Shown: piece after piece, positions 9,042-22,773 of the stretch | Layout: the number at the start of each line of letters is the position of its first letter | How positions within the stretch are numbered: position 1 is the first letter of the stretch | DNA from: Anaerobacillus alkaliphilus | Lineage (GTDB): Bacteria > Bacillota > Bacilli > Bacillales > Anaerobacillaceae | DNA length: 64,000 nt | Assembly (NCBI RefSeq): GCF_004116265.1 | Contig: NZ_QOUX01000025.1 | Span: 1 to 64,000, forward strand | Reading direction: 5' to 3' | Made by a program: the position numbers and the translations under genes | Notes under the pieces: generated by a model | Databases searched by the model: none | What the model saw: the letters and a program-made list of their open reading frames with translations, nothing else | Told to the model about the DNA's origin: nothing

Positions 9042-9107
9042 AGCCCAAGTATGAATTTGCTTCCTCGCATAGAGAATTAGCATTATTATATTACTTGGGC
9101 TTTTTGT
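9042..9107 (+). terminator. Riboswitch-controlled terminator ahead of purE
   Basis: AGCCCAAGTA (9042-9051) pairs with TACTTGGGCT (9092-9101), followed by TTTTT. The upstream TACTTAGGGC (8984-8993) can pair with the same GCCCAAGTA with one bulged A, giving an antiterminator. Guanine binding should free the terminator and stop transcription of the pur genes. Confidence 0.8.
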
Positions 9108-9176
9108 ATTGTTTAGAATATTCTAAAAATTATATTAAAATATAAAAATAGACTTATAGGATCATAGGAGGTCGCT

Positions 9177-9665
9177 ATGTCAAAGCCATTAGTTGGTGTC
9201 ATTATGGGAAGTACTTCTGATTGGGAAACAATGCAACACGCTTGTAACGTTTTAGAGGAATTAAATGTTCCTTTTGAAAAACGAGTTGTATCCGCACATC
9301 GAACTCCTGATTTAATGTTTACTTATGCTGAGTCAGCAAAAGAACGAGGCCTAAAGGTTATTATAGCAGGTGCTGGGGGAGCAGCGCATTTACCAGGGAT
9401 GGTAGCGGCGAAAACGATTTTACCAGTCATCGGAGTGCCTGTTCAATCTAAAGCATTAAACGGACTAGACTCGTTACTATCAATCGTACAAATGCCTGGA
9501 GGAATTCCAGTAGCTACTGTAGCAATTGGGAAAGCGGGTGCTGAAAACGCTGGTCTATTAGCAGCGCAAATGCTTGCGACGCAGTATAGTGAGATTGATG
9601 AAGCAGTTACGGCAAGAAGAGCCCAAATCACACAACGCGTGTTAGAAACGAGTGAAGAGCTGTGA
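9177..9665 (+). CDS. purE: N5-carboxyaminoimidazole ribonucleotide mutase PurE
   Basis: A 162-residue class I PurE, converting N5-CAIR to CAIR in purine synthesis. Visible motifs are GSTSDWETM (nucleotide-binding loop), SAHRTPDLM with the catalytic His, and [17 protein letters not shown] precedes ATG 9177. First gene of the twelve-gene operon, controlled by the PurBoxes and guanine riboswitch upstream. Its TGA overlaps the GTG of purK. Confidence 0.97.
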   Translation: MSKPLVGVIMGSTSDWETMQHACNVLEELNVPFEKRVVSAHRTPDLMFTYAESAKERGLKVIIAGAGGAAHLPGMVAAKTILPVIGVPVQSKALNGLDSLLSIVQMPGGIPVATVAIGKAGAENAGLLAAQMLATQYSEIDEAVTARRAQITQRVLETSEEL

Positions 9666-10810
9666 GACAAATGATTTTACCAGGGAGTACGATTGGTATA
9701 TTAGGTGGCGGACAGTTAGGAAGAATGATGGCCCTCTCGGCGAGGGAAATGGGATTTGGCATTGCGGTACTAGAACCGAATGAGAATTCACCTTGTGGTC
9801 AGGTCGCTGACCTAGAAGTTGTCGCTGCTTATGATGACCTTACGGGAGCTAAGCAACTCCTAGATAATTGTGACGTCTTGACCTATGAATTCGAAAATAT
9901 CGATAGTGAAACAGCGAACTGGTTAGAGCAGAATGGAAACTTACCTCAAGGAAGTAAACTTCTGTCTATCACACAACATCGTGGCAAAGAAAAAGTTGCG
10001 ATCGAGGCTTCTGGTATAAAGGTAGCCCCATATCACTTAGTCAATAATAAAGAAGACTTAGTAACAGGAATTAATCAATTAGGTTTACCTGTAGTCTTAA
10101 AAACATGTCGCGGAGGGTATGACGGCAAAGGTCAAGTCGTCGTGAAAAATCTCAAAAACATAGAAGAAGCGTTTGATTTGTTAGCGAAATCAGATGAACT
10201 AGTATTAGAAAAATGGATTACTTTTGATAAAGAGCTTTCAGTGATTGTGACAAGAAATCCTGAAGGAGAAGCAAAAACATTTCCAGCAGCTGAAAATATT
10301 CATAAAAATAATATTTTGCATATGTCGATTGTTCCAGCTAGGGTATCAGAGGAGCTTATCCAAAAAGCAGAGGAAGTTGCTCTTCATTTAGCTGATTACT
10401 TTGAATTAGTAGGAACGTTAGCAGTTGAAATGTTCTTAACGAGCAACGGTGAAATTTTTGTAAATGAGTTGGCGCCTAGACCACATAACTCGGGGCATTA
10501 TACAATTAATGCTTGTGCTACATCTCAATTTGATCAACATGTCCGTGCAATCTGTAATTGGCCACTAGGTGATACAAAATTACTAAAGCCTACGGTTATG
10601 GTAAATATATTAGGAGAACATCTACCAAAGGTTCTTGCTACAATTCCACTCATGTCTGATTGCCACCTACACTTATATGGTAAGGACGCAGCAAAAAAAG
10701 GTAGAAAAATGGGGCACTTAACTGTCTTAGGTAATACTGTTGAAGAAGCACTTGAAATTATTGGTTCTCTTGAAATTTGGCAAGAGGAAAAAATGGAGGT
10801 TAACACATGA
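9662..10810 (+). CDS. purK: N5-carboxyaminoimidazole ribonucleotide synthase PurK
   Basis: A 382-residue ATP-grasp enzyme making N5-CAIR from AIR, bicarbonate and ATP, the substrate of PurE. It has the N-terminal [12 protein letters not shown], the ATP-grasp GGYDGKGQ loop, [14 protein letters not shown] and the metal-binding [18 protein letters not shown] 9662 overlaps the purE stop (GTGA); ATG 9671 is an alternative start. It overlaps purB by four bases (ATGA). Confidence 0.96.
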   Translation: MRQMILPGSTIGILGGGQLGRMMALSAREMGFGIAVLEPNENSPCGQVADLEVVAAYDDLTGAKQLLDNCDVLTYEFENIDSETANWLEQNGNLPQGSKLLSITQHRGKEKVAIEASGIKVAPYHLVNNKEDLVTGINQLGLPVVLKTCRGGYDGKGQVVVKNLKNIEEAFDLLAKSDELVLEKWITFDKELSVIVTRNPEGEAKTFPAAENIHKNNILHMSIVPARVSEELIQKAEEVALHLADYFELVGTLAVEMFLTSNGEIFVNELAPRPHNSGHYTINACATSQFDQHVRAICNWPLGDTKLLKPTVMVNILGEHLPKVLATIPLMSDCHLHLYGKDAAKKGRKMGHLTVLGNTVEEALEIIGSLEIWQEEKMEVNT

Positions 10811-12102
10811 TTGAACGTTATACTAGACCAGAAATGGGCGCAATTTGGACAGATGAAAACCGCTTTAAAGCTTGGTTAGAAGTTGAGATCGTAGCTTGTG
10901 AAGCTTGGGCAGAATTAGGCGATATTCCGAAAGAAGACGTACAGAAGATTAGAGAGAATGCTTCGTTTGATATTAAACGTATTTTAGAAATTGAAGAAGA
11001 AACAAGACATGATGTTGTTGCGTTTACAAGAGCAGTATCAGAAACTCTTGGCGAAGAAAGAAAGTGGGTTCACTACGGCCTAACTTCTACAGATGTTGTT
11101 GATACAGCTTTATCATACTTACTAAAGCAGGCAAATGAGATTTTGGAAAAAGATATTACAAACTTTATTGAAATCCTAAAAAATAAAGCAATTGAACATA
11201 AAGATACTGTAATGATGGGCCGTACTCATGGGGTACATGCTGAGCCAACAACGTTTGGTTTAAAGCTAGCATTATGGTACGAAGAAATGAAACGTAACCT
11301 AGAAAGATTTAAGCAAGCAGCTGAGAGTGTTCGAGTTGGAAAAATCTCTGGAGCGGTTGGAACATATGCAAACATTGATCCTTTCGTTGAGCAATATGTT
11401 TGTGAAAACTTAGGTTTAGATCGTGCATCAGTTTCAACACAAACACTGCAACGTGATCGTCACGCACATTACATCGGAACGTTAGCTCTTATCGGAGCTT
11501 CCATTGAAAAAATGGCGACAGAAGTTCGTGGTCTCCAAAAAAGTGAAACACGTGAAGTAGAGGAATTTTTTGCGAAAGGTCAAAAAGGATCTTCAGCTAT
11601 GCCTCATAAACGTAACCCAATTGGTTCGGAAAATATGACTGGTCTTGCTCGCGTTCTACGTGGCCATATGGTAACAGCTTATGAGAACGTAGCATTATGG
11701 CATGAAAGAGATATCTCTCACTCTTCAGCTGAACGTATTATTATTCCAGATGCGACAATCGCATTAAATTATATGCTTAACCGTTTCGGTAATATCGTGA
11801 AGAACTTAACGGTATTCCCAGAAAACATGAAGCGCAACATGACTAGAACTTATGGATTAATTTATTCTCAACGTGTTCTTCTTTCTCTAATTGACAAAGG
11901 AATGGTTCGTGAAGAAGCATATGACCTTGTACAGCCAAAGGCGATGGAAGCATGGGAGCGCGGGGTTCAATTCCGTGATTTAGTAGAAGCGGATGAGAAG
12001 ATCACTTCACTACTAAGCACAGAAGAAATTGATGATTGCTTTGATTACAATCACCACTTAAAACATGTGGATACGATTTTTGAAAGAGTAGGACTTATCT
12101 AA
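10807..12102 (+). CDS. purB: Adenylosuccinate lyase PurB
   Basis: A 431-residue lyase acting twice in purine synthesis: SAICAR to AICAR plus fumarate, and adenylosuccinate to AMP plus fumarate. Fumarase-superfamily regions are clear: [24 protein letters not shown] with the catalytic His, and the flexible signature loop [17 protein letters not shown] precedes ATG 10807, inside the end of purK. The gene is followed by a heptad-repeat hairpin spacer before purC. Confidence 0.97.
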   Translation: MIERYTRPEMGAIWTDENRFKAWLEVEIVACEAWAELGDIPKEDVQKIRENASFDIKRILEIEEETRHDVVAFTRAVSETLGEERKWVHYGLTSTDVVDTALSYLLKQANEILEKDITNFIEILKNKAIEHKDTVMMGRTHGVHAEPTTFGLKLALWYEEMKRNLERFKQAAESVRVGKISGAVGTYANIDPFVEQYVCENLGLDRASVSTQTLQRDRHAHYIGTLALIGASIEKMATEVRGLQKSETREVEEFFAKGQKGSSAMPHKRNPIGSENMTGLARVLRGHMVTAYENVALWHERDISHSSAERIIIPDATIALNYMLNRFGNIVKNLTVFPENMKRNMTRTYGLIYSQRVLLSLIDKGMVREEAYDLVQPKAMEAWERGVQFRDLVEADEKITSLLSTEEIDDCFDYNHHLKHVDTIFERVGLI

Positions 12103-12200
12103 TTGTGAATTGACAATTTTGAATTATGAATTGCAGTGAGCTAAGCTTTGTGGTTCTTATGGTTTGACTTACCCAATTCATAATTCATAGTTTCACTTTT
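12101..12200 (+). repeat. Heptad-repeat hairpin in the purB-purC spacer
   Basis: The left arm is built of AATTNTG-like heptads and the right arm of AATTCAT heptads. GAATTATGAATTG (12121-12133) pairs perfectly with CAATTCATAATTC (12174-12186) across a ~40-base centre. It lies just before the purC ribosome site. Related elements occur at 17.5, 20.8, 34.9 and 37.3 kb. Confidence 0.8.
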
Positions 12201-12233
12201 AGTATTTCACAACCAAATTGGAGGGGCAAAACT

Positions 12234-12956
12234 GTGATTAAGAATGAGCTTTTATACGAAGGTAAAGCGAAGAAGATCTATGCAACAGATGTTCAAGATG
12301 TACTTTGGGTGGAATACAAAGACGATGCGACAGCGTTTAATGGCGAAAAGAAAGATAAGATTGCTGGAAAATCACGTCTTAACAATTTAATCACTTCGCA
12401 AATTTTTGAAGCATTAAAAGCCGCTGGTATCAACAACCATTTTGTTGAAAAGCTCTCAGATACAGAACAGCTCGTTCGTAAGGTGACAATAGTTCCTTTA
12501 GAAGTTGTCGTTCGTAACGTAACAGCAGGTAGCCTGGCCAAGCGTTTAGGAATGGAAGAGGGAATTCAGTTAGATCAAGCAATCATTGAATTTTACTATA
12601 AAGATGACGCACTTGGTGATCCGCTCATTAATAAAGATCACATTCGTCTACTAAATATTGCAACTCCAGAACAACTGCAAGTCATTCGTAACAACGCAAT
12701 TCGCGTAAACGAATTTTTACTTGAGTACTTTAAAAATGTAGATGTTAGATTAGTAGATTTTAAATTAGAGTTTGGTGTAACTGGTGAAGGAGACATTCTT
12801 TTAGCAGATGAAATCTCGCCAGATACTTGTAGACTTTGGGATATTCACACGAATCAGAAGTTTGATAAAGATTTATTCCGTCGTAATCTTGGTAGCTTAA
12901 CAGAAGGATATGAAGAAATTTTAACTAGACTAGGAGGATCATCATGTTCAAAGTAA
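12234..12956 (+). CDS. purC: SAICAR synthetase PurC
   Basis: A 240-residue phosphoribosylaminoimidazole-succinocarboxamide synthase joining CAIR and aspartate with ATP. Family landmarks are [11 protein letters not shown] (ATP-binding strand), [13 protein letters not shown] and the C-terminal [16 protein letters not shown] 12234 is preceded by GGAGGGG at good spacing. Its 3' end overlaps purS by 13 bases. Confidence 0.97.
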   Translation: MIKNELLYEGKAKKIYATDVQDVLWVEYKDDATAFNGEKKDKIAGKSRLNNLITSQIFEALKAAGINNHFVEKLSDTEQLVRKVTIVPLEVVVRNVTAGSLAKRLGMEEGIQLDQAIIEFYYKDDALGDPLINKDHIRLLNIATPEQLQVIRNNAIRVNEFLLEYFKNVDVRLVDFKLEFGVTGEGDILLADEISPDTCRLWDIHTNQKFDKDLFRRNLGSLTEGYEEILTRLGGSSCSK

Positions 12957-13195
12957 AAGTATATATCACATTAAGAGAAAGCGTTCTAGATCCACAAGGA
13001 AGTGCGGTTCGCTCGTCACTTCACGCATTATCATATAATGAGGTTCAAGAAGTACGTATCGGGAAATATTTAGAGCTTACTTTAGAGAAAAATGAAAATG
13101 TTGATGCTCGTGTGAAAGAGATGTGCGAGAAATTATTAGCGAACACAGTGATTGAAGATTACCGTTATGAAATCGAGGAGGTAGTACCTTCATGA
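12944..13195 (+). CDS. purS: FGAM synthase subunit PurS
   Basis: An 83-residue small subunit that bridges PurL and PurQ in the Gram-positive-type FGAM synthase complex. It shows the short beta-alpha-beta pattern of the family ([41 protein letters not shown]). AGGAGG lies within purC, 12 bases before ATG 12944. It overlaps purQ by four bases, consistent with coupled synthesis of the subunits. Confidence 0.96.
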   Translation: MFKVKVYITLRESVLDPQGSAVRSSLHALSYNEVQEVRIGKYLELTLEKNENVDARVKEMCEKLLANTVIEDYRYEIEEVVPS

Positions 13196-13875
13196 GATTT
13201 GCTTGTATCGTCTTTCCAGGATCCAACTGTGATGTAGATATGTACCATGCGATTCGTGATGAACTTGGAGAAGAAGTAGAATACGTTTGGCATACAGAGA
13301 CAGATTTAGACCGTTTTGATGGAATTCTATTACCTGGTGGTTTCTCTTATGGCGACTACCTACGTTGTGGTGCGATTGCAAGATTTTCGAACGTCATGGA
13401 AGCAGTGAAGAAAGCAGCGGCTGAAGGGAAACCTGTTCTTGGTGTTTGTAACGGATTTCAGGTTCTACTTGAAGCAGGGCTTCTTCCAGGGGCAATGCGC
13501 CGTAATGAGAATTTAAAATTTATTTGCCGCCCTGTCACACTTGTTGTTGAAAATAACCAAACAATGTTTACCACTGGTTATGAAGCTAGTCAAGAAATTA
13601 CAATCCCTGTTGCTCATGGTGAAGGGAACTACTATTGTGACGAAGAATTGTTAAAAACACTAGAAGCTAACAAACAAATCGTTTTCAAATATAAGGATAA
13701 CCCGAACGGATCAATAAGTGATATTGCGGGAATTACAAACGAGCAAGGAAATGTTCTTGGGATGATGCCACACCCTGAACGTGCCGTTGATCAACTCTTA
13801 GGTAGCAATGACGGTTTACAATTATTTAAGTCAATTTTACGTACTTGGAGGGAAGCACATGTCGTTACTTCTTAA
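13192..13875 (+). CDS. purQ: FGAM synthase, glutaminase subunit PurQ
   Basis: A 227-residue class I glutamine amidotransferase delivering ammonia to PurL. The nucleophile is Cys86 in GVCNGFQVL, and the His-Glu pair lies in the C-terminal [19 protein letters not shown] and ENLKFICR are also typical. ATG 13192 overlaps the purS stop, with GGAGG upstream. Its end overlaps purL by 17 bases. Confidence 0.97.
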   Translation: MRFACIVFPGSNCDVDMYHAIRDELGEEVEYVWHTETDLDRFDGILLPGGFSYGDYLRCGAIARFSNVMEAVKKAAAEGKPVLGVCNGFQVLLEAGLLPGAMRRNENLKFICRPVTLVVENNQTMFTTGYEASQEITIPVAHGEGNYYCDEELLKTLEANKQIVFKYKDNPNGSISDIAGITNEQGNVLGMMPHPERAVDQLLGSNDGLQLFKSILRTWREAHVVTS

Positions 13876-16087
13876 AGAACCAACAGCAGAAATGATTAAA
13901 GAAAAACGCCTGTATGCAGACATGGGCTTAAGTGACGAAGAATTTCAAATGGTAGAAAACATCCTTGGGCGACTTCCAAACTGGACGGAAACTGGACTTT
14001 TCTCAGTTATGTGGAGCGAGCATTGTTCTTATAAAAATTCAAAAGTATTACTAAAAAAATTCCCGATCACTGGTGAACGCGTTCTTCAAGGACCTGGTGA
14101 AGGTGCAGGAATTATTGATATTAACGATGAGCAAGCTGTAGTTTTTAAGATTGAAAGTCACAATCATCCATCAGCGATCGAACCATACCAAGGGGCAGCA
14201 ACTGGTGTAGGTGGAATTATTCGTGACGTTTTCTCAATGGGTGCTCGTCCTATCGCTCTATTAAACTCGTTACGCTTTGGTGAATTAGAATCTCCAAAAG
14301 TGAAATATTTATTTGAAGAGGTAGTAGCCGGGATTGCTGGTTACGGTAACTGTATTGGAATTCCAACAGTTGGTGGAGAAATTCAATTTGACCCATGTTA
14401 CGAAGGAAACCCTCTTGTTAACGCAATGTGCGTAGGTTTAATCGACCATAAAGATATTCAAAAAGGGCAAGCCAAAGGTGTTGGCAACTCAGTTATGTAT
14501 GTAGGTGCTAGTACGGGTCGTGATGGGATCCATGGTGCAACATTTGCTTCTGAAGAATTAGACGAAGATTCAGATGCGAAGCGCCCAGCAGTTCAAGTTG
14601 GGGATCCATTTATGGAGAAGTTACTTCTTGAAGCATGTCTTGAGTTAATTAAGTCTGACGCATTAGTTGGTATTCAAGATATGGGTGCAGCTGGTCTTAC
14701 ATCTTCTTCAGCTGAAATGGCAAGTAAAGCAGGTTCAGGAATTGAACTTAACTTAGATGAAGTACCGCAACGTGAACTAGGTATGACACCTTATGAAATG
14801 ATGCTTTCTGAGTCTCAAGAGCGTATGTTAATCGTTGTAAAAAAAGGCCGTGAAGATGAGATTAAAGCTCTTTTTGATAAGTGGGGTCTTTTATCAAAGG
14901 TTGTAGGTAAAGTTACGGATGATAAAATGCTTCGCTTAATGTTCCAAGGCGAAGTAGCTGCGGAAGTACCAGTTGATGCTCTTGCAGAAGATGCGCCTGT
15001 ATACCACAAGCCTTCTCGTGAGCCTGAGTACTTTGCTAAGTTCCAAGCACAAGAAGTTGTTGTGCCAGAAGTAACGGATGTTCAAGAAATGCTATTAAGC
15101 TTACTTGCACAACCGACGATTGCTAGTAAAGAATGGGTTTATAATCAATATGACTATATGGTTCGTACGAATACAGTAGTTTGCCCAGGTTCTGATGCAG
15201 CTGTACTTCGAATTCGTGATACAAACAAAGCATTAGCGATGACAACAGATTGTAACTCTCGCTATTTATATTTAGATCCTGAAACTGGTGGGAAAATTGC
15301 GATTGCTGAAGCAGCAAGAAACCTTGTATGTTCAGGTGCTACACCACTAGGAGTAACAGATTGCCTAAACTACGGAAACCCTGAAAAACCAGAAATTTTC
15401 TGGCAGTTAGAAAAATCAACAGATGGACTAAGTGAAGCGTGCCGTGCTCTTGAAACACCAGTTATCGGTGGTAACGTTTCTTTATATAACGAAAGAAGTG
15501 GGGTTGCTGTTTACCCAACACCTACGATTGGAATGGTAGGTTTAATTGAAGATTTAGCTTATGTAACTACACAAAGCTTTAAAAACGTTGGAGATCTTAT
15601 CTATCTATTAGGTGAAACGAAACCAGAATTTGGTGGAAGTGAACTACAAAAATTAATCTATGGTGAGATCTCAGGAAAATCACCAAGCATTGACTTAGCC
15701 GTAGAAAAGAAAGCTCAACAACAATTATTAACTGCGATACATCAAGGAGCTGTTGCATCTGCTCACGATGTTGCTGAAGGTGGATTAGCTGTAGCGGTTG
15801 CGGAATGTATCATGGATGGAAAAGTTGGCGCGAAAATCGCGATTAGTGGTGAAAAAGTAACTGCGTTATTCGCTGAGAGCCAAACGCGATTTGTTATTTC
15901 TGTACCTCGTGATAAAAAGGACCAATTTGAAAGTTTAGTAGATGCTACATGCATTGGTGAAGTTGTTAGTGAGGCAGAACTTACAATTGTAAACGAAAGT
16001 GGTGAAACAGTTATCCAAGTAGCTACTTCTGATTTACAAGAAGCTTGGAGAGGAGCGATTCCATGTTTGCTGAAATCAAAGGCCTAA
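13859..16087 (+). CDS. purL: FGAM synthase, large subunit PurL
   Basis: A 742-residue ATP-dependent subunit converting FGAR to FGAM. The frame is open upstream, but ATG 13859 follows TTGGAGGG and gives the normal N-terminus ([23 protein letters not shown]). Motifs include [31 protein letters not shown] and two AIRS-like halves, with [17 protein letters not shown] in the first and [13 protein letters not shown] in the second. Length is that of the small-type PurL that works with PurS and PurQ, both present just upstream. Confidence 0.97.
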   Translation: MSLLLKEPTAEMIKEKRLYADMGLSDEEFQMVENILGRLPNWTETGLFSVMWSEHCSYKNSKVLLKKFPITGERVLQGPGEGAGIIDINDEQAVVFKIESHNHPSAIEPYQGAATGVGGIIRDVFSMGARPIALLNSLRFGELESPKVKYLFEEVVAGIAGYGNCIGIPTVGGEIQFDPCYEGNPLVNAMCVGLIDHKDIQKGQAKGVGNSVMYVGASTGRDGIHGATFASEELDEDSDAKRPAVQVGDPFMEKLLLEACLELIKSDALVGIQDMGAAGLTSSSAEMASKAGSGIELNLDEVPQRELGMTPYEMMLSESQERMLIVVKKGREDEIKALFDKWGLLSKVVGKVTDDKMLRLMFQGEVAAEVPVDALAEDAPVYHKPSREPEYFAKFQAQEVVVPEVTDVQEMLLSLLAQPTIASKEWVYNQYDYMVRTNTVVCPGSDAAVLRIRDTNKALAMTTDCNSRYLYLDPETGGKIAIAEAARNLVCSGATPLGVTDCLNYGNPEKPEIFWQLEKSTDGLSEACRALETPVIGGNVSLYNERSGVAVYPTPTIGMVGLIEDLAYVTTQSFKNVGDLIYLLGETKPEFGGSELQKLIYGEISGKSPSIDLAVEKKAQQQLLTAIHQGAVASAHDVAEGGLAVAVAECIMDGKVGAKIAISGEKVTALFAESQTRFVISVPRDKKDQFESLVDATCIGEVVSEAELTIVNESGETVIQVATSDLQEAWRGAIPCLLKSKA

Positions 16088-17484
16088 ACGAAGAGTGCGG
16101 TGTATTTGGAGTATGGGGTCATCCTGACGCAGCTCAAATTACGTACTACGGATTACACAGCTTACAACATCGTGGTCAAGAAGGAACTGGAATTGTCGTT
16201 ACAGACAGAGAAAATTTAAGCATTCATAAAGGGCTTGGACTTGTAACAGAAGTTTTCTCAAAGGGAGAAATTGAAACGTTACATGGAAACGGGGCAATTG
16301 GCCATGTTCGCTACTCTACTGCTGGTGGAGGCGGCCTGGCTAATACCCAGCCGCTATTATTTAACTCGCAAACGGGTAGCTTAGCTCTTGCTCATAATGG
16401 TAATTTAGTAAATGCAGAAAGTCTGAAGCTTGAACTAGAAAGTCAGGGTAGTATTTTTCAAACGACTTCGGATACTGAGGTTCTTGCACACTTAATTAAA
16501 AGAGGAAGCCATGAACTATCTCTTGTTGAGCGTGTGAAAAGCGCGTTAACACAAGTGAAAGGTGCTTTTGCTTTTATGGTAATGACCGAAAATCAACTAA
16601 TGGTGGCTCTTGATCCTAATGGATTACGTCCACTATCAATCGGTAGATTAGGTGATGCTTACGTGATTGCTTCTGAAACGTGTGCTTTTGACGTGATTGG
16701 TGCAACATTTGAACGTGAAGTCGTTCCTGGAGAATTAATTATTATTAATGACGAGGGTCTTCGTTCAGAACGCTTTAGTGAGCCAATTCACCGCTCAATT
16801 TGTAGTATGGAATATATTTATTTCGCTAGACCAGATAGTAATGTAGATGAAATCAATGTTCACACAGCTAGAAAGAGCTTAGGGAAGCAACTTGCCTTAG
16901 AAGCTCCGGTTGAGGCTGATGTAGTAACTGGTGTTCCGGACTCAAGTATTTCAGCAGCCATTGGTTATGCGGAACAATCAGGTATTCCTTACGAGTTAGG
17001 TTTAATTAAAAATCGTTACGTAGGAAGAACATTTATTCAACCTTCTCAAGAATTGCGAGAGCAAGGGGTAAAAATGAAGCTTTCTGCCGTTCGCGGTGTT
17101 GTCGAAGGAAAACGAGTGGTTATGATTGATGACTCGATTGTTCGTGGCACAACAAGTAGACGAATCGTTAGTTTACTGCGTGAAGCAGGAGCAACAGAAG
17201 TTCATGTTCGGATCAGTGCGCCACCAATTACAAGTCCATGTTTCTATGGAATTGATACTTCTTCGACATCAGAGTTGATCGCAGCTTCAAAAAATGTTGA
17301 AGAAATACGCCAAGAAATAGGTGCCGATACTCTATCATTTATCAGTGTTGAAGGACTACTTACAGGGGTAGGAAGAAACACGGACCATGAAAATAATGGT
17401 CAATGTCTTGCCTGCTTTACTGGGAAATATCCGACAAAACTATATGATCTAGGAACAAGCGAACAAAAACCGGTGAAATGTTAA
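16063..17484 (+). CDS. purF: Amidophosphoribosyltransferase PurF
   Basis: A 473-residue enzyme for the committed step, PRPP plus glutamine to phosphoribosylamine. ATG 16063 lies inside the end of purL behind GGAGAGGAG. The first 11 residues ([11 protein letters not shown]) are a propeptide to be cleaved, exposing the catalytic Cys12 of CGVFGVWGH. The PRPP site [14 protein letters not shown] is intact, and Cys residues in [14 protein letters not shown] and GQCLACF are consistent with the 4Fe-4S cluster of the B. subtilis enzyme. A heptad-repeat hairpin follows before purM. Confidence 0.97.
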   Translation: MFAEIKGLNEECGVFGVWGHPDAAQITYYGLHSLQHRGQEGTGIVVTDRENLSIHKGLGLVTEVFSKGEIETLHGNGAIGHVRYSTAGGGGLANTQPLLFNSQTGSLALAHNGNLVNAESLKLELESQGSIFQTTSDTEVLAHLIKRGSHELSLVERVKSALTQVKGAFAFMVMTENQLMVALDPNGLRPLSIGRLGDAYVIASETCAFDVIGATFEREVVPGELIIINDEGLRSERFSEPIHRSICSMEYIYFARPDSNVDEINVHTARKSLGKQLALEAPVEADVVTGVPDSSISAAIGYAEQSGIPYELGLIKNRYVGRTFIQPSQELREQGVKMKLSAVRGVVEGKRVVMIDDSIVRGTTSRRIVSLLREAGATEVHVRISAPPITSPCFYGIDTSSTSELIAASKNVEEIRQEIGADTLSFISVEGLLTGVGRNTDHENNGQCLACFTGKYPTKLYDLGTSEQKPVKC

Positions 17485-17600
17485 AAGAAAATTGTGAATT
17501 AGGAATTTTGAATTTTGAATTGATGTGGGTCTGAGCTTCGAAGCTTAGACTTTCATTAATTCATCATTCAAAATTGACAATTCAAAATTCAATTTGGAGG
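17485..17600 (+). repeat. Heptad-repeat hairpin in the purF-purM spacer
   Basis: GAATTTTGAATT (17503-17514) pairs perfectly with AATTCAAAATTC (17579-17590). The centre has its own near-perfect palindrome, TCTGAGCTTCGAAGCTTAGA. It directly precedes the purM GGAGG, so the next ribosome site lies at the foot of the stem. Confidence 0.82.
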
Positions 17601-17605
17601 TTATC

Positions 17606-18646
17606 ATGTCTAGTGCATATAAACGAGCTGGAGTAGATATTGAGGCGGGTTATGAAGCTGTTGAACGAATGAAGAAGCATGTGAAAAGAACGATGCGACC
17701 TGAAGTGTTAGGTGGGTTAGGGTCATTTGGTGCAATGTTTGACTTATCTAGTTTTACCCATATAAAAGAACCGGTGTTAGTTTCTGGTACAGATGGTGTA
17801 GGAACAAAGTTAATGTTAGCTTTCATGCTTGATAAACACGATACAATTGGAATTGATGCGGTAGCTATGTGTGTGAACGACATTGTTGTTCAAGGAGCAG
17901 AACCGCTTTACTTTTTAGATTATATTGCTTGTGGCAAGGCTGAACCTGCGAAAATTGAAGCAATTGTTAAAGGAATTGCAGATGGTTGTGAGCAGGCGGG
18001 CTGTGCCCTTATTGGCGGAGAAACTGCTGAAATGCCAGGTTTATATAGTGAAGATGAGTACGATTTAGCTGGATTTTCAGTAGGGATTGTCGAGAAATCA
18101 AAGCTTTTAACTGGTTCGGCAATAAGTGATGGTGACGTGATCGTAGGTCTTTCTTCGAATGGCTTACATAGTAATGGATTTTCGCTTGTACGAAAGGTTC
18201 TATTAGAAGAAGCGAAGTTAGATTTACATGAGGTTTATGGTAACCTTCAAAAACCATTAGGAGAAGAATTACTGACACCAACACGAATTTATGTAAAGCC
18301 AATTTTAGAAGTCCTAAAACAATATAATGTGAAAGGTCTTTCTCATATTACTGGCGGTGGTTTTTATGAAAATATACCACGTTCATTGCCAGCAGGTTTA
18401 AAGGCAGACATTGATTTTGGTTCATGGCCAATCCCACCAATTTTCGATCTTCTTAAAGAAAAAGGTCAATTATCGTTTAACGACATGTTCTCTACGTTTA
18501 ATATGGGGATCGGGATGATTTTAATTATCTCCAAAGAAGAGGCAGTGGCTACAATTAAGGAGTTAGAACGACAAGGTGAAAAAGCTTATATCCTTGGCCG
18601 TGTGAGTACAGGGGAAGGTGTCCACATAGGAGGGCTATTTGAATGA
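17606..18646 (+). CDS. purM: AIR synthase PurM
   Basis: A 346-residue phosphoribosylformylglycinamidine cyclo-ligase making AIR from FGAM and ATP. ATG 17606 is chosen over an open upstream extension because TTTGGAGG lies eight bases before it. Motifs are [36 protein letters not shown] and [13 protein letters not shown], typical of the AIRS fold. The last four bases overlap purN (ATGA). Confidence 0.97.
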   Translation: MSSAYKRAGVDIEAGYEAVERMKKHVKRTMRPEVLGGLGSFGAMFDLSSFTHIKEPVLVSGTDGVGTKLMLAFMLDKHDTIGIDAVAMCVNDIVVQGAEPLYFLDYIACGKAEPAKIEAIVKGIADGCEQAGCALIGGETAEMPGLYSEDEYDLAGFSVGIVEKSKLLTGSAISDGDVIVGLSSNGLHSNGFSLVRKVLLEEAKLDLHEVYGNLQKPLGEELLTPTRIYVKPILEVLKQYNVKGLSHITGGGFYENIPRSLPAGLKADIDFGSWPIPPIFDLLKEKGQLSFNDMFSTFNMGIGMILIISKEEAVATIKELERQGEKAYILGRVSTGEGVHIGGLFE

Positions 18647-19224
18647 CGAAAATAGCAGTTTTTGCTTCTGGAAGTGGTACCAACTTTCAAGCAATTATTG
18701 ATGCCGTCCAGAATAAGCAGCTCGAGGCTGAAATCGCCATTTTAGTTTGTGATAAGCCAAATGCGTTTGCTATTGAGCGGGCAAAAGAAAATAATATTGA
18801 TGTTTTTCAGTTTATTCCTAAGAACTTTGAAAATAAACAAGCCTTTGAAAAGGTTATTCTAGAACAGCTACGTTCTCACGACGTAGAGTGGATTGTCTTA
18901 GCTGGTTATATGAGGTTGATTGGAAATACATTATTGTCAGCGTTTGAAGGGCGCATTATTAATATTCATCCATCCCTTTTACCATCGTTTCCGGGTAAAG
19001 ACGCGGTTGAACAAGCGTACGAGGCAAAAGTGAAGGTAACAGGTGTTACCATCCATTATGTTGATGCTGGTATGGACACTGGCCCAATTATTGCTCAAGC
19101 GCCAATTTTTATTGAAGAGAACGATACGGTAGATATGGTCCGAATGAAAATTCAACAGGTAGAACATAAACTGTATCCTGATGTCCTAGCTAAACTATTA
19201 AACGAAGTTGAAAGTGAGGTTTAA
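18643..19224 (+). CDS. purN: GAR transformylase PurN
   Basis: A 193-residue folate-dependent formyltransferase acting on GAR with 10-formyl-THF. It shows the N-terminal [13 protein letters not shown] loop, [12 protein letters not shown] with the catalytic His, and [13 protein letters not shown] with the conserved Asp. The start overlaps the purM stop, and purH follows after six bases. Confidence 0.97.
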   Translation: MTKIAVFASGSGTNFQAIIDAVQNKQLEAEIAILVCDKPNAFAIERAKENNIDVFQFIPKNFENKQAFEKVILEQLRSHDVEWIVLAGYMRLIGNTLLSAFEGRIINIHPSLLPSFPGKDAVEQAYEAKVKVTGVTIHYVDAGMDTGPIIAQAPIFIEENDTVDMVRMKIQQVEHKLYPDVLAKLLNEVESEV

Positions 19225-19229
19225 CACAA

Positions 19230-20762
19230 ATGAAACGTGCTCTTATAAGTGTATCGAATAAAGAAGGAATTATCCCTTTTGCTAGTCAGTTAGTTGAACT
19301 TGGTGTGGAAATTGTCTCAACAGGCGGAACGAAAAAAGCGATTCAAGAGGCTGGCATTCCTGTCATTGGTATTTCTGAAGTAACTGGGTTCCCTGAGATT
19401 TTAGATGGTCGTGTAAAAACTCTACATCCGAATATTCACGGTGGATTACTTGCGATGCGTGAGAGTGACGATCATCTAGCTCAATTGGCAGAGCATAATA
19501 TCCAACCAATTGATTTAGTTGTTGTAAATCTTTATCCGTTCCAACAGACGATTGCAAAGCCAGATGTTACATTTGCTGATGCAATTGAAAATATTGATAT
19601 CGGTGGTCCAAGTATGCTTCGTGCTGCAGCAAAAAACCATAAGCACGTGACAGTTGTTGTTGACCCTCTTGACTATGAAACTGTGATCAGTCAGGTAAAA
19701 GAAGAAGGTGCTGTAAACGGTGAGACTCGCGCTCGACTAGCAGCAAAAGTGTTCCGTCACACAGCTTCTTATGATGCGGTTATTGCTGAATACTTAACAA
19801 ATGAAGTAAAAGAAGAGTCTCCAGAATCTTTAACAGTTACGTTTGAGAAAAAACAAGATTTACGTTACGGGGAAAATCCTCACCAAAAAGCAGCTTTTTA
19901 TAAGAAGCCACTAGGTGCAGAAAGTTCGATTGCTAATGCCACTCAATTACACGGCAAAGAATTATCCTACAACAACATCAATGATGCAGATGCTGCTTTA
20001 GCACTTGTGAAAGAGTTCACTGAGCCTGCGGTAGTAGCAATTAAGCATATGAACCCTTGTGGTGTTGGTGTTGGTACGACAATTGAAGAAGCGTACGACA
20101 AAGCTTATGCTGCTGATCCGGTCTCTATTTTTGGTGGAATTGTTGCTCTTAATAAAGAAGTAGATGCAGCTACTGCATTGAAAATGAAAGAAGTATTCTT
20201 AGAAATTATTATTGCTCCAGCATTCACCGTAGAAGCTCTAGAAATCTTAACATCTAAGAAAAATTTACGTTTATTAACATTACCGTTCACTGCTGCGGCT
20301 AAAGTAGAGAAGCGTTTAACTTCAATCCATGGCGGCCTATTACTTCAAGATGAGGATACATTTGGACTTGAAGAAGCGACGGTAACAGTTGCAACTAAGC
20401 GTGAGCCAACAGAAGAAGAGTGGGCAGCGTTAAAGATGGCTTGGAAAGTAGTGAAGCACGTAAAATCTAATGCGATTGTTTTAGTGAAAGACAATATGAC
20501 AGTCGGTGTTGGCGCAGGACAAATGAATCGTGTTGGCTCAGCAAAAATTGCTATTGAACAAGCTGGAGATGAAGTTGTTGGATCTGTCATGGGCTCTGAT
20601 GCATTCTTCCCAATGAATGATACAGTAGAAGCGGCAGGAAAAGCTGGAGTGACAGCAATCATTCAACCAGGCGGTTCAATTCGCGACGAAGACTCAATCA
20701 AAAAAGCCGACGAGCTTGGAATTGCAATGGTCATGACAGGAGTAAGACACTTTAAACACTAA
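19230..20762 (+). CDS. purH: Bifunctional AICAR transformylase / IMP cyclohydrolase PurH
   Basis: A 510-residue enzyme for the last two steps to IMP. The N-terminal MGS-like cyclohydrolase domain (about 1-190) has STGGTKKAI and [16 protein letters not shown]. The transformylase domain has [26 protein letters not shown] and the C-terminal [14 protein letters not shown]. Length and motifs are normal. Followed by a heptad-repeat spacer before purD. Confidence 0.97.
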   Translation: MKRALISVSNKEGIIPFASQLVELGVEIVSTGGTKKAIQEAGIPVIGISEVTGFPEILDGRVKTLHPNIHGGLLAMRESDDHLAQLAEHNIQPIDLVVVNLYPFQQTIAKPDVTFADAIENIDIGGPSMLRAAAKNHKHVTVVVDPLDYETVISQVKEEGAVNGETRARLAAKVFRHTASYDAVIAEYLTNEVKEESPESLTVTFEKKQDLRYGENPHQKAAFYKKPLGAESSIANATQLHGKELSYNNINDADAALALVKEFTEPAVVAIKHMNPCGVGVGTTIEEAYDKAYAADPVSIFGGIVALNKEVDAATALKMKEVFLEIIIAPAFTVEALEILTSKKNLRLLTLPFTAAAKVEKRLTSIHGGLLLQDEDTFGLEEATVTVATKREPTEEEWAALKMAWKVVKHVKSNAIVLVKDNMTVGVGAGQMNRVGSAKIAIEQAGDEVVGSVMGSDAFFPMNDTVEAAGKAGVTAIIQPGGSIRDEDSIKKADELGIAMVMTGVRHFKH

Positions 20763-22269
<1,507 letters not shown>

Positions 22270-22292
22270 TACAGTCACTCCTTTTTATAATG

Positions 22293-22327
22293 AATGCTGA
22301 CCCAGTTACTGAGTCAGCATTTTTTAA
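22293..22327 (+). terminator. Terminator downstream of the purine operon
   Basis: AATGCTGAC-CCAGT pairs with ACTGA-GTCAGCATT around a short loop and is followed by TTTTTT on the plus strand, ending transcripts that run past purD. Confidence 0.8.
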
Positions 22328-22334
22328 ATTAGTT

Positions 22335-22598
22335 TTAGCTTGGGTTTACTACTTCTTCCTGTGAATCTGCGTTTGAAGTTGTCATTTCTTCCATTTTTTC
22401 TTCAAAAAGATAAGTTAATGGACAGAAGCGAGTAAGCCCCTCTGCAACCTTCATGGCACCCATCATTGCCACTAAGATTGGTGTGCTACTATATGGTCGT
22501 TTTACAAGCTTAGATGTAGCCCAAGCTAGTACAGTAAAACCACAGGTTAAACGGATAAAAGAGTTAACAAGGCCAATATTAGGTGTTACTTTTTTCAT
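22335..22598 (-). CDS. DUF2892 (YgaP-like) small membrane protein
   Basis: An 87-residue protein with the DUF2892 pattern: MKKVTPNIGLVNSFIRLTCGFTVLAWATSKL, a second hydrophobic stretch (TPILVAMMGAMKVAEGL) and RFCPLTYLF, followed by an acidic tail. Such domains occur alone or fused to rhodaneses. Lone copies like this are common in Bacilli with no defined role. The RBS AAGGAGTCG lies before the ATG at 22598. Transcribed away from yerA. Confidence 0.85.
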   Translation of the reverse strand: MKKVTPNIGLVNSFIRLTCGFTVLAWATSKLVKRPYSSTPILVAMMGAMKVAEGLTRFCPLTYLFEEKMEEMTTSNADSQEEVVNPS

Positions 22599-22773
22599 TG
22601 TTCTTCACGACTCCTTCTTTTTTTCCAAAAACTTTTTGGAAATTGTCAATAAACTTTAGTGTGTTAAATGGCGAAAATATGTTACTATAGTGGAAACACA
22701 TTTTTAGAGCGCTTACAGACGCTTTTGCGCATCGTGTAAATAAATATTAAACTTACGAATTGGGTGATAAAAT

